Assembly: GCA_035463295.1 (NCBI GenBank)
Contig: DATHTK010000059.1
Span: 1-18,220, forward strand
Reading direction: 5' to 3'
From: DATHTK01 sp035463295
Lineage (GTDB): Bacteria; Actinomycetota; Rubrobacteria; Rubrobacterales; Rubrobacteraceae
Length of the DNA: 18,220 bases
The position numbers were made by a program, and so were the translations under genes. The notes beneath the pieces were generated by a model. It made no database searches and was not told where the DNA came from. It saw only the letters and a program-made list of their open reading frames with translations. Shown one piece after another: positions 1 through 6,380 of this stretch. Numbering within the stretch: position 1 is the first letter of the stretch; each line of letters starts with the position of its first letter.

Positions 1-90
1 TCCCTGTATGGTCGGCTGTACAAGTATCCGGCCATTCTCGATACCCGTGGGCAACTCGACGCCGTGTGCATAGAGCTGGAGCAAAGGTAG
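1..90 (+). CDS. C-terminal tail of an unidentified gene (partial)
   Basis: An open frame runs from the window edge to a TAG at 88-90, giving 29 visible residues that begin SLYGRLYKYPAILDTRG. The other two forward frames are less convincing, and one closes early with a TAG. Third positions are only moderately GC-rich (about 20 of 29), less biased than in the neighbouring genes. The GRLY..PAIL pattern faintly recalls gamma-glutamylcyclotransferase/AIG2-like proteins, but this is too short to assign. It may simply be chance reading frame. The next gene starts about 55 bases downstream on the same strand. Confidence 0.35.
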   Translation, partial: SLYGRLYKYPAILDTRGQLDAVCIELEQR

Positions 91-137
91 ATAGATGGTC
101 AGCGTGTTACGACAGGTTATGACGCAAGGATAGGGCT

Positions 138-143
138 TATAGT
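138..143 (+). promoter_or_regulatory. -10 box TATAGT, possible leaderless promoter
   Basis: TATAGT abuts the first ATG of the lipid kinase (144). A transcript would start about seven bases after the box, at the second in-frame ATG (150), whose product begins MKAVIIGNPNSG as is usual for the family. That fits a leaderless mRNA. I see no good -35 hexamer at 17 bases. A weak AAGGA at 127-130 is the alternative explanation, for a leadered start at 144. Confidence 0.35.
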
Positions 144-1019
144 ATGGCAATGAAAGCGGTCATCATCGGCAACCCCAACTCGGGGAGCGCGGGAGATGAG
201 GGCTACCTCGAGCGCTTCGCCGAGAGCCTGCGCGCCGGCGGCCTGGAGGTCGAGGTCCTGAACACCGAGCGCCCGGACCACGCCACCGAGCTCGCCGCCT
301 CGTCCGGGGACCGGTTCGTCATCGCCGCGGGGGGAGACGGCACGGTGAACGAGGTGATAAACGGTCTCGGCGACGGCGCCACTCTAGGCATCCTACCGCT
401 CGGCACGGCGAACGTGCTGGCGCGGGAGCTCGGACTGCCGCTCGACGCGGAGGGAGCCTGCGAGCGGCTCCTCAAGGGAGAGACCATCGAGATGGACCTC
501 GGGGTCGCCAGGAGGGAGCTCGACGGCGTAGAGCGCCGGTTCTCGTGCATGGCGGGCGTGGGTTTCGACGCGAAGGTCATCCGCGCGGTGACGCCACGCC
601 TCAAGGACAACCTCAGGGGCCTCGCCTTTGCTCTGATGGCCTTCAAGGTCCTCTTCCAGGAGAACTTCCCCCCGGTACGCGTGAGCGGTGACGGCGCTAC
701 CCACGTCGTGCCGTTCGCCATCGTCGCCAACGCCCACCGCTACGGTGGTGTCTACCGGGTCAGCAAACCCGGCCTCCTGACGAGCGGCAAGCTGGAGGTG
801 ATCCTGATCAAGCGCGTGAGCCTCCTGCTCAGGCCGGATATCTTCGCGAGCATCATGGCGAGGAGGCCACTCGACCGCTCGGTGGAGTCGTACTCGGCGG
901 GAGAGGTACGGGCGGAGTCCTCAGAGGCCGAGGTGCCGGTGCAGCTCGATGGGGAGCTCTGGGGCACCCTGCCGATGTCCTTCCGCATCGAGCCGGCGGC
1001 GCTGAAGGTCGTCTGTTGA
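144..1019 (+). CDS. YegS/DagK-family lipid kinase
   Basis: This 291-residue protein has the diacylglycerol kinase catalytic fold of the DagK/YegS/LCB5 family. The N-terminal NPNSG (about 10-14) and the glycine-rich GGDGT (63-67) form the nucleotide-binding site. PLGTAN (85-90) followed by VLARELGLP is the family signature for the ATP and lipid site, and the C-terminal beta sandwich ends with VQLDGELWG. Such enzymes use ATP to phosphorylate diacylglycerol or related lipids at the inner membrane face, which recycles lipids for phospholipid synthesis; the exact lipid cannot be read from sequence. Length is normal for the family. The true start may be ATG 150 (MKAV...), because a -10-like TATAGT sits directly before ATG 144. 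The gene appears to stand alone: a partial gene lies upstream and a long gap downstream. Confidence 0.9.
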   Translation: MAMKAVIIGNPNSGSAGDEGYLERFAESLRAGGLEVEVLNTERPDHATELAASSGDRFVIAAGGDGTVNEVINGLGDGATLGILPLGTANVLARELGLPLDAEGACERLLKGETIEMDLGVARRELDGVERRFSCMAGVGFDAKVIRAVTPRLKDNLRGLAFALMAFKVLFQENFPPVRVSGDGATHVVPFAIVANAHRYGGVYRVSKPGLLTSGKLEVILIKRVSLLLRPDIFASIMARRPLDRSVESYSAGEVRAESSEAEVPVQLDGELWGTLPMSFRIEPAALKVVC

Positions 1020-1258
1020 CCGCGAAGCGCTACTTGTAGCGGCTTATCATCGCGTCCGTGGCCCGCCTCATACGCTCGGCCTCGTACCTTTGCCGTGGGC
1101 TCTGGAATACCGGCGAGCGCGAAGGCTCTGGGTGGCGCCGGCCCAGCACGCGGCAGCGGTGGTCCACCGCCTTCTTCGGGTGGGAGGTATCTTTATGCCC
1201 AATCTGACGGCGTGGTTTGCGGCCATCATGTCCAGCAGGGGCTAATAAGGAGTCGCGT
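1020..1258. other. Gap with a possible minus-strand gene remnant
   Basis: No convincing gene lies here. On the minus strand a frame ending in TAG at 1030-1032 is open for about 80 codons, but has no ATG except very near its end. Its last residues read YEAERMRRATDAMISRYK, which looks protein-like. A GTG at 1165-1167 preceded by GAAGAAGG would give about 45 residues. It could be a small protein, the decayed end of a gene, or chance reading in GC-rich DNA. Confidence 0.2.
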
Positions 1259-1291
1259 CTAGTCGTGGTGCAACACCGCTAGTCGTATAAT
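1259..1291 (+). promoter_or_regulatory. Promoter -10 with paired direct repeats (operator-like)
   Basis: A perfect -10 TATAAT lies at 1286-1291. The octamer CTAGTCGT occurs at 1259-1266 and again at 1279-1286, exactly 20 bp (two helical turns) apart, and the second copy runs into the -10. Between them sits GGTG-CAA-CACC, an inverted repeat (1267-1277). No consensus -35 is visible, as expected for an activator- or repressor-controlled promoter. Transcription would start near 1298, giving a leader of about 137 bases before the small-protein cassette. Confidence 0.5.
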
Positions 1292-1338
1292 GACCGCCGG
1301 GGCAGGCTTTCTAACCTCCCACGTCTACGCCATCGGGT

Positions 1339-1353
1339 GAAGCCAGGGGCTTC
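1339..1353 (+). other. Leader hairpin GAAGCC-AGG-GGCTTC
   Basis: A perfect 6-bp stem with a 3-base loop lies in the putative leader between the TATAAT at 1286 and the first small ORF. It has no T tract, so it is not an intrinsic terminator. Function unknown. Confidence 0.3.
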
Positions 1354-1407
1354 GGAACATCAGTGACCGGGTGCAGGTCGGGAAGGGTAGTATCATGAGC
1401 CCAGTAT

Positions 1408-1421
1408 GGGGATGACTCCCC
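1408..1421 (+). promoter_or_regulatory. Hairpin abutting the Shine-Dalgarno sequence
   Basis: GGGGA-TGAC-TCCCC forms a perfect 5-bp stem ending immediately before AAGAAGGAG (1422-1430), the ribosome binding site of the ORF starting at 1435. Its position would let it influence ribosome access or mRNA 5' stability. This is seen in the sequence; any regulatory role is inference. Confidence 0.4.
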
Positions 1422-1434
1422 AAGAAGGAGTGGC

Positions 1435-1683
1435 ATGCGCAAAAAGCAAAGGGTGGCCGAGATGGCGGAGGAAGTACTGGAGCGCCAGGCGGTAGTTCGT
1501 GCCGTGCGGACAGGAGAACGGTTCGAAGAGGCGCTCGAGGCCGTCCTCGCGACGGAGGCCGGTCACCAACTCGAGGAACTCAGAGACGGACCTCACAGCA
1601 GCGAGGGGGCGCAGGAGTGGCAGAATAACATCCGCCGGGAGCGGACCGAGGAGCGGCACAGAACCCAAGGCCAAGCGGAGTGA
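1435..1683 (+). CDS. Small helical protein, unknown function
   Basis: An 82-residue, highly charged protein, predicted almost wholly alpha-helical by eye (MRKKQRVAEMAEEVLERQAV and on), with no cysteines, membrane segment or signal peptide. I do not recognise the family. The start is well supported: ATG 1435 follows a strong AAGGAG (1425-1430). The stop TGA (1681-1683) overlaps the GTG start of the next gene in a GTGA junction, so the two are probably translationally coupled. It is the first gene of a three-gene cassette (helical, LSm-like, zinc-ribbon). The C-terminal third (residues 52-82) is rich in Q, E, R and H and probably disordered. An annotation pipeline would probably call it a hypothetical protein. 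Confidence 0.75.
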   Translation: MRKKQRVAEMAEEVLERQAVVRAVRTGERFEEALEAVLATEAGHQLEELRDGPHSSEGAQEWQNNIRRERTEERHRTQGQAE

Positions 1684-1892
1684 GCGCGCCCGTACCTGAG
1701 GCCTGGATCGGCAATACGGTGGAGCTGATCTTCGTCTCCGGAAGCAGTACGGAGTACGCCGACGGCTACCTCGATGAGGTCAACGACCGGGGCGTCGTCC
1801 TGACGGTGGAGGGCCACGGAGAGCACCCGGGGCAGGCCCTGTTCTACCCTTGGGGCGCCATCATTCAACTCTCCGAGGCGGCCGACGGATGA
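1680..1892 (+). CDS. Small LSm-like beta-barrel protein (putative)
   Basis: A 70-residue protein starting at GTG 1680, overlapping the upstream stop by four bases (GTGA). The sequence alternates short beta-type stretches: VELIFVSG, then GYLDEVNDRGVVLTV, then ALFYPWGAIIQLS. This is the order expected of an Sm/LSm fold: an Sm1-like strand set with a conserved Gly-x-Leu and a Gly-Val-Val-Leu turn, then an Sm2-like strand ending in a hydrophobic Ile-Ile. LSm-like proteins often bind RNA or nucleotides. It is not Hfq, since the Hfq YKHA-type Sm2 signature is absent. The fold call is inference from pattern, and no function should be assumed. The next gene follows after 12 bases on the same strand. 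Confidence 0.75.
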   Translation: MSAPVPEAWIGNTVELIFVSGSSTEYADGYLDEVNDRGVVLTVEGHGEHPGQALFYPWGAIIQLSEAADG

Positions 1893-1904
1893 GGGCACCT
1901 ACTC

Positions 1905-2168
1905 GTGCCCCTTAGTGCCTCGCAGCAATGGGTACTTGAGGAGTGGATGCGCTCGAAGGCGATCGTCATGTGCCCGTGTTGCGGGCAGGACAAGTGGCGT
2001 TTTGCCGATGCCGCCTACGTCAGGGCGCTCTTGGAGAAGGACGCCGAGGACCTGGTGGAGGCCGCGGGGGTAGTGAAGGTGTCCTGCGACAACTGCGGGC
2101 ACCTGCTGCTCTTCGACGCCGAGACCACCGGCATCAGGGGGTTGTGGACCGAGGAGAGAAACCTCTAG
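1905..2168 (+). CDS. Small zinc-ribbon protein
   Basis: An 87-residue protein starting at GTG 1905, nine bases after GAGGG (1891-1895). Two cysteine knuckles are visible: C23-P-C-C26 and C61-D-N-C64, separated by a helical stretch (residues 31-55). Together they form a typical Cys4 zinc ribbon. The C-terminus reads FDAETTGIRGLW. Such small ribbons usually bind nucleic acid or a protein partner; no specific function can be given. It closes the three-gene cassette. After its stop, about 200 bases separate it from the convergent glmS gene. Confidence 0.8.
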   Translation: MPLSASQQWVLEEWMRSKAIVMCPCCGQDKWRFADAAYVRALLEKDAEDLVEAAGVVKVSCDNCGHLLLFDAETTGIRGLWTEERNL

Positions 2169-2373
2169 ACCGGTTGGTCGTTCGCGTCCGAGGCGCACCC
2201 ATTCCACCGGACGAGGCTGTAGATTTGCGGCCACGCGAAGGAGGAGCGTCATAACGGCGAGACGCCCTCAATAACGGTTGCTCGGCGCGGAGGCGCCAGC
2301 CCTCTACAGTGCTACCCCGGATCCGGGAGAGCCGGGCACGGCCGGGAACAGCATCGTCAGGCTCGTCCGACCC
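2169..2373. terminator. Convergent spacer with GC hairpins, possible terminators
   Basis: The spacer between the zinc-ribbon gene (plus) and glmS (minus) holds GGCG-AGA-CGCC (about 2256-2266), GGCGC-GGAG-GCGCC (2284-2297) and the 12-bp palindrome CCCGGATCCGGG (2316-2327). None is followed by a T tract on either strand, so termination here is likely but not of classic intrinsic type. An AAGGAGG at 2238-2244 has no start codon at a usable distance. Confidence 0.3.
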
Positions 2374-4263
2374 CTACTCTACGGTGACGCTCTTGGCCAG
2401 GTTGCGCGGCTTGTCCACGTCGAGGCCTCGGCCCTTGGCGAAACGGTAGGCCAGCAGTTGCAGCGGCACGCTGAAGACGAACGGCCCGAGTATCTCCGGC
2501 GCCTCTGGCACCGGCACCACGACGCGGGACATCCGCCGGGCCGGCTCGTCGTTTTCGCGGGCTACGGATATCACGTTCGCACCGCGAGCGACGGTCTCCT
2601 CGACGTTGGAGAGGGTCTTCTCTCGTACGAGGCCCTCGCCGAGGACGGCCACCACGGGGCAGTGCTCGTCCACCAGGGCTATGGGGCCGTGCTTCATCTC
2701 GCCGGCCGGGTAACCCTCGGCGGGGAGGTAGGAGATCTCCTTGAGCTTGAGCGCTCCTTCGAGCGCCACCGGGTAGGCGGGCCCACGTCCGAGAAAGAGC
2801 GCGCACCGCGCGCTCTCGAACAGGACCGCCGCTCTCTCGACGGCCCCTTCTTCGGTCGCTTCCCCTGCTCCACCGAGCATCCCCAGCGTCTCCTCGACCT
2901 TCTCCGGCCCCAGGCGCAGCTCGCGCCCGAGCTTGAGGAGCTCGCCTGCGGACATGGTCCCCTTCTCCCACGCGAGGGCGAGGGCGAGCAGGTCCAGGAC
3001 GGCGATCTGGGCCAGGAAGGTCTTGGTGGCCGCAACCCCTATCTCCGGCCCGGCCTTCGTGAGCAGGACCGCGTCGGCCTCCCGCGTGATCAGGGACCCT
3101 TTGGTGTTGGTGACCGCGAGCACCGACGCCCCGAAACCGCGCGCCGTCTCGACGGCGGCCAGCGTGTCGGTCGTCTCCCCGCTCTGGGAGATCGCCACCA
3201 CCAGGGTCTTTTCGTCGCCTACCGGGTCCGAGTAGCGGTACTCGCTCGCCACGGCGACCTCCACGGGCACCCGGGCGAACCTCTCGATGGCCCCTTTAGC
3301 GAGTAGCCCCGCGTGGTAGGCCGTGCCGCAGGCCACGACCGTGATGCGCTCCACGCCCGCGAGGTCGATGCTCTCGACCTCCGAGAGATCCACCTCCCCG
3401 CCAGGTGCGAGCCGCCCGGCGAGGGTCGCCCCCAGAGCGGCGGGTTGCTCGTGGATCTCCTTTAACATGTAGTCCTCGAAACCTCCGAGCTCGACATCCT
3501 CGGCGTCCCAATCCACCGTGTAAGGCTCGCGCTCGACGGGCTCCCCATCCATGGTGAAGACGTCGACCGAAGAATCGGTTATCTCGACGATCTCGCCGTT
3601 CTCGACAACGAGGAACTCGTGGGTCCTCCCGAGCAGAGCCTGCACCGCGCTGGCCAGGAAGTTCTCACCCCGGTCCCCTCCCAGACCCACCACCAGCGGG
3701 CTCTGGTTTCTGGCCCCCACCACCCTCCCCGGCTCCCTCGCGCTCATGGCCGCGACCGCGAACGAGCCTCGCAAACGCCCCAGCGTCCAGGCGAGCGCCC
3801 CCCGCAGATCTTCGCCGGCCTCCACGCGCCCAGCGAGCAGGTGCGCTATGACCTCGGTATCCGTCTCGGAGGAGAAAGCGACGCCCCGGCCGATCAACTC
3901 TTCCTTGAGCTCCGCGAAGTTCTCGATGATGCCGTTGTGCACCACCGCGACGGTCTCTCCGCGCCCGGAGCCGCCGACCTGGGGGTGCGCGTTCGCCTCG
4001 TTGGGGCGACCGTGCGTCGCCCAGCGAGTATGCCCCACCCCGGAGTGAGAGCGCGAGAGATCCTCGTTGCGCTCGGCTATGACCTCGGCCAGAACCTTCA
4101 GGTGCCCGGCGCGCTTGACCTGCTCGATGCGGCCGCCTTCCATGTGCAACGCGAGCCCCGCCGAGTCGTATCCCCGGTACTCCAGGTTCTTGAGACCCTC
4201 CATGAGAACCTCGAGGCACCGATCATTCCCGTTATTCCCTACGTATCCCACTATGCCGCACAC
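2374..4263 (-). CDS. glmS: Glutamine--fructose-6-phosphate aminotransferase GlmS
   Basis: A 629-residue enzyme that converts fructose-6-phosphate and glutamine to glucosamine-6-phosphate, the first committed step to UDP-GlcNAc and hence peptidoglycan. The start is the GTG at 4263-4261, because the mature enzyme needs cysteine at position 2 as nucleophile (MCGIVGYVG). AGGGAGGT lies eight bases upstream; the frame runs seven codons further to an ATG at 4284, but that would bury the cysteine. Domains: class II glutamine amidotransferase at about 2-220 (EYRGYDSAG, HTRWATHG, NGIIEN), then two SIS sugar isomerase domains (SQSGETTDT at about 359-367, and GEMKHGPIALVDE in the second). The C-terminal DKPRNLAKSVTVE carries the conserved lysine near residue 624. 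The length is slightly above the usual 600-610. The leader contains a glmS ribozyme. Confidence 0.97.
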   Translation of the reverse strand: MCGIVGYVGNNGNDRCLEVLMEGLKNLEYRGYDSAGLALHMEGGRIEQVKRAGHLKVLAEVIAERNEDLSRSHSGVGHTRWATHGRPNEANAHPQVGGSGRGETVAVVHNGIIENFAELKEELIGRGVAFSSETDTEVIAHLLAGRVEAGEDLRGALAWTLGRLRGSFAVAAMSAREPGRVVGARNQSPLVVGLGGDRGENFLASAVQALLGRTHEFLVVENGEIVEITDSSVDVFTMDGEPVEREPYTVDWDAEDVELGGFEDYMLKEIHEQPAALGATLAGRLAPGGEVDLSEVESIDLAGVERITVVACGTAYHAGLLAKGAIERFARVPVEVAVASEYRYSDPVGDEKTLVVAISQSGETTDTLAAVETARGFGASVLAVTNTKGSLITREADAVLLTKAGPEIGVAATKTFLAQIAVLDLLALALAWEKGTMSAGELLKLGRELRLGPEKVEETLGMLGGAGEATEEGAVERAAVLFESARCALFLGRGPAYPVALEGALKLKEISYLPAEGYPAGEMKHGPIALVDEHCPVVAVLGEGLVREKTLSNVEETVARGANVISVARENDEPARRMSRVVVPVPEAPEILGPFVFSVPLQLLAYRFAKGRGLDVDKPRNLAKSVTVE

Positions 4264-4344
4264 GGGCACATACCTCCCTCTCACTGGTCAAGTCCCCGGC
4301 AGGACCCGTTGAGGGGGTGGAGAAAGGGTGTGATCTTCGGGCCT

Positions 4345-4493
4345 GGATGGCGCTTTGTCCCCGGTGTCGCCACCGGGATTTGTCGCCGTCCTTACGACCG
4401 CCCGAGGGCCGAGACGCACCCGCCGAATGCTTCGATGAACGTCTGCCTCGTCAACTCCAGCTCTCTTTACGCCGAGCGCCGGAGTCCTGGCGC
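4345..4493 (-). ncRNA. glmS self-cleaving ribozyme/riboswitch
   Basis: The minus-strand leader of glmS matches the ribozyme core in order. AGCGCCAGGACT spans 4494-4483 with the cleavage site between A 4494 and G 4493. The P1 stem has ACTCC pairing with GGAGT. Then come TTGACGAGGCAGACG, TTCATCGAA and TTCGGCGGGTG, with P3 closed by AGACG/CGTCT. A short P4 (CGGCC/GGTCG) is followed by GTAAGGA, then ACAAATCCCGGTGGCGAC with stem CCCGGT/ACCGGG, then GGGGACAAAGCGCC closing back on GGCG. These blocks follow the Bacillus glmS ribozyme as I remember it. By known biology, GlcN6P acts as a cofactor for cleavage, and the cleaved glmS mRNA is degraded. It ends about 80 bases before the GTG start. P1 and P4 loops differ from Bacillus, as is common. 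Confidence 0.93.
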
Positions 4494-4669
4494 TTGTTTT
4501 CCACTCCCACCCCACGAGACTCCGAGTTCTCGCCGGGCTGTACGCTTTTCCTTTCTGAGAACCCGTTCTCCCTGATGCACCTCCTCAGTCCTCTGTACAT
4601 ACAAACGACGCCGCTAACTGTACCTCGTGCGCGGCGAAAAAGAAACCCGCGCTCGTGACCTGAAACGTT
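4494..4669 (-). other. Spacer between DUF1624 gene and glmS ribozyme
   Basis: No gene. The stretch is richer in A and T than its neighbours. It contains the palindromes TGAAACGTTTCA (4661-4672, over the upstream stop codon) and GAGAAC-CC-GTTCTC (4557-4570), plus GCGCGG/CCGCGC arms (4629-4634 and 4647-4652) around a T-rich minus-strand loop. It presumably carries the glmS promoter, but I cannot pick a convincing -35/-10 pair. A weak GAAAC/GTTTC stem followed by TTTTT on the minus strand might end the upstream transcript. Confidence 0.3.
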
Positions 4670-5416
4670 TCATATAGATGGGAGGTCTATTATCCCGAGC
4701 GCTGCGAGGAGTACGATGAGGATCGGCTGGTGGATCAGGTAGATGAGCAGGGAGTTCTCCCCCATCGGGACGAGCGGCCTCGCGGGTGAGGGTGCACTCT
4801 GGGGAACTGGCGGTCGCTTTCCTGCACCGTAGACCAGGTTCCCGGCGAAGAGCCCGAAGAGTACCACGCCGAACCAGGGGAGCAGGGGCCGGTAGTCCGG
4901 CATGGCGAGGTTCTCCGGGACGACGCCCAGGGGCAGAAGCCACGGCACATCTGAGGAAGCGTCCGCCGCCATCATCAAGGCGCCGGCGGCTACGACGGCG
5001 AGTCCGAGCGCAAGGTTCAACCACCGGAACCCGAGGAGCGGGTAAGCGAGGATTATGGAGATGGCGATCACGTGCAGAATCCCGAACGCGATTACGCCCA
5101 TACCGAGGATCAGGCTGACGCCCGTCAACACCAGCGCGTACCCGAGTATCCTGAGTCCTCTCAGGAGGTACTTTCCGAAGAGATTCCTGCGCTCTCCGGA
5201 GGAGGTAGCGCGCCCGTAGCTAATGGCGAGCGAGACCCCGACAAGAAAGAGGAAAGCGCTCGCGGTAGCGTCCGCGAACCACGCCCAGAGCCCGGAGGTG
5301 GACTCTATGGGGTAGCCGCCGAAGGTATCGAGGTCGTAGGCGAGGTGATAGACGACCATCATCAGGATGGCGATGCCGCGGGCGGCGTCGACCTCCCAGA
5401 ACCTGCCGCTCTTCAC
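4670..5416 (-). CDS. DUF1624/HGSNAT-type membrane acyltransferase
   Basis: A 248-residue integral membrane protein with about seven hydrophobic helices. The N-terminus FWEVDAARGIAILMMVVYH is the hallmark of the DUF1624 family (heparan-alpha-glucosaminide N-acetyltransferase, catalytic). His24 sits at the position of the family's conserved histidine, and NSLLIYLIHQPILI near the C-terminus is also typical. In eukaryotes the relatives carry acetyl groups from cytosolic acetyl-CoA across the membrane to glucosamine; bacterial roles are mostly unknown. The start is GTG 5416 with AGGAG about ten bases upstream. It is co-directional with glmS, about 407 bases upstream of the glmS start. An amino-sugar link to GlmS is tempting but unproven. 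Confidence 0.85.
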   Translation of the reverse strand: MKSGRFWEVDAARGIAILMMVVYHLAYDLDTFGGYPIESTSGLWAWFADATASAFLFLVGVSLAISYGRATSSGERRNLFGKYLLRGLRILGYALVLTGVSLILGMGVIAFGILHVIAISIILAYPLLGFRWLNLALGLAVVAAGALMMAADASSDVPWLLPLGVVPENLAMPDYRPLLPWFGVVLFGLFAGNLVYGAGKRPPVPQSAPSPARPLVPMGENSLLIYLIHQPILIVLLAALGIIDLPSI

Positions 5417-5516
5417 TGGGACGCTACTCCTCGCATCTCGGGGTAGTGCGGATCATACCCCAACCCTCGAAGTACGGTCTCCGCAAAGACGAGGGCCGAT
5501 CGGTTAGGATTGAGGC

Positions 5517-5996
5517 GTGGAGAAAAGGGACTTCACTATCCGTCCCGGACGCCGGGACGACGCGGCGGCGGCGGCCCGGCTCTGGATGCAGAGCGCCGAG
5601 GAGCACACCGTCCACGACCCCATCTACACCACGGCCCCCGGCGCCGAGAGGGTGATGCGCCGCTTTCTGGCGGACCTGGCGAGCAGCGGGCACACTTTCC
5701 TCTTCGTCGCGGAGATCGGGGAGAAGACGGTCGGCTTCGTCTCCGGCGAGCTGCGCGAGGGCTCGCCGACGTTCCGCGCCAAGACCTGGGCCTCAGTCGA
5801 TGACGTGTTCGTAGACCCCGAGCACCGGAACGTCGGGGTAGGTCGGGCTCTCATCGAGAGCGTCAGAGTGTGGGCCGAGGAGCGGAACGCGGACGGAGTC
5901 TCCCTCCAGGTCGCCGCGGCCAACGAGCGGGCGCGCAAGTTCTACAGGGAGATGGGCTTCCGCGAGATCTCCGTCTACGAGGTACTCGAGTTCTAG
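5517..5996 (+). CDS. GNAT-family N-acetyltransferase
   Basis: A 159-residue single-domain GNAT protein. The acetyl-CoA binding motif A is clear as VDDVFVDPEHRNVGVGRALI, with the R-x-x-G-x-G pyrophosphate loop (RNVGVG). Motif B follows as NERARKFYREMGFREISVY. The start is GTG 5517, seven bases after AGGA (5506-5509). The substrate cannot be deduced; relatives acetylate small amines, antibiotics or protein N-termini. It diverges from the DUF1624 gene across a 100-base spacer, so the two may share a regulatory region. It is followed by a convergent, broken SnoaL-like gene. Confidence 0.9.
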   Translation: MEKRDFTIRPGRRDDAAAAARLWMQSAEEHTVHDPIYTTAPGAERVMRRFLADLASSGHTFLFVAEIGEKTVGFVSGELREGSPTFRAKTWASVDDVFVDPEHRNVGVGRALIESVRVWAEERNADGVSLQVAAANERARKFYREMGFREISVYEVLEF

Positions 5997-6018
5997 CCGG
6001 TCTGAACAGGGTCTCCCG

Positions 6019-6380
6019 TTACATACTCTCTACCCACTGCGCCCGCCACTCTGGCGCTTCGAAGGGCTCACCGAAGTAGGCCCTCGCTCTCTTCATCTTG
6101 CCGTCCTCGAACTCGACCATCTCGCAGACGTACATCCGGTTGCCCTCGTGCTCGAGGGTCATCTCGATGACGGCGAGGTCCTCGCTCACCTTGTAGGTGT
6201 GGTCGATCAGGCTCGGCAAACCACCCGGATAGTTCTCGGCTATCTTCCGCCGATTGTCCTTGCCACGGATCCTCTCGCCCGACTGGGGTACTCCTCCACG
6301 TAGTCATCGTCCAGGAGCCCGATAAAGGCGTCTATGCTGTGTGGTTGGGTGAGTACCAACGAACACTTTACTTGCTTCAC
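6019..6380 (-). pseudogene. SnoaL/NTF2-like protein, frameshifted
   Basis: Two adjacent minus-strand frames together make one NTF2-like protein of about 120 residues. The first part, from GTG 6380, ends HSIDAFIGLLDDDYVEEYP. The second resumes one frame over as QSGERIRGKDNRRKIAENYP and runs to EPFEAPEWRAQWVESM, then TAA. The break is at a C4 tract (plus-strand GGGG 6285-6288), where one extra C would restore a continuous frame. Unrepaired, the first part runs into a stop after about 45 codons. NTF2-like small proteins include polyketide cyclases, ketosteroid isomerases and many unassigned members. The N-terminus overlaps the 3' end of the FAD oxidoreductase gene by 77 bases. A sequencing error in the C tract could also explain the frameshift. 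Confidence 0.75.

Noticed and set aside
2238..2244. Strong AAGGAGG Shine-Dalgarno-like site
   Set aside because: No ATG, GTG or TTG follows within usable distance; the nearest start belongs to a frame antisense to glmS.
2278..3306. A 342-codon plus-strand open frame opposite glmS
   Set aside because: It is antisense to a clear glmS gene, has no ribosome binding site or recognisable domain, and reads as the low-complexity product typical of GC-rich antisense frames.
4557..4570. GAGAAC-CC-GTTCTC as a LexA (SOS) box
   Set aside because: Gram-positive LexA boxes are GAAC-N4-GTTC; here the spacer is two bases, so it does not fit. It stays an unassigned dyad.
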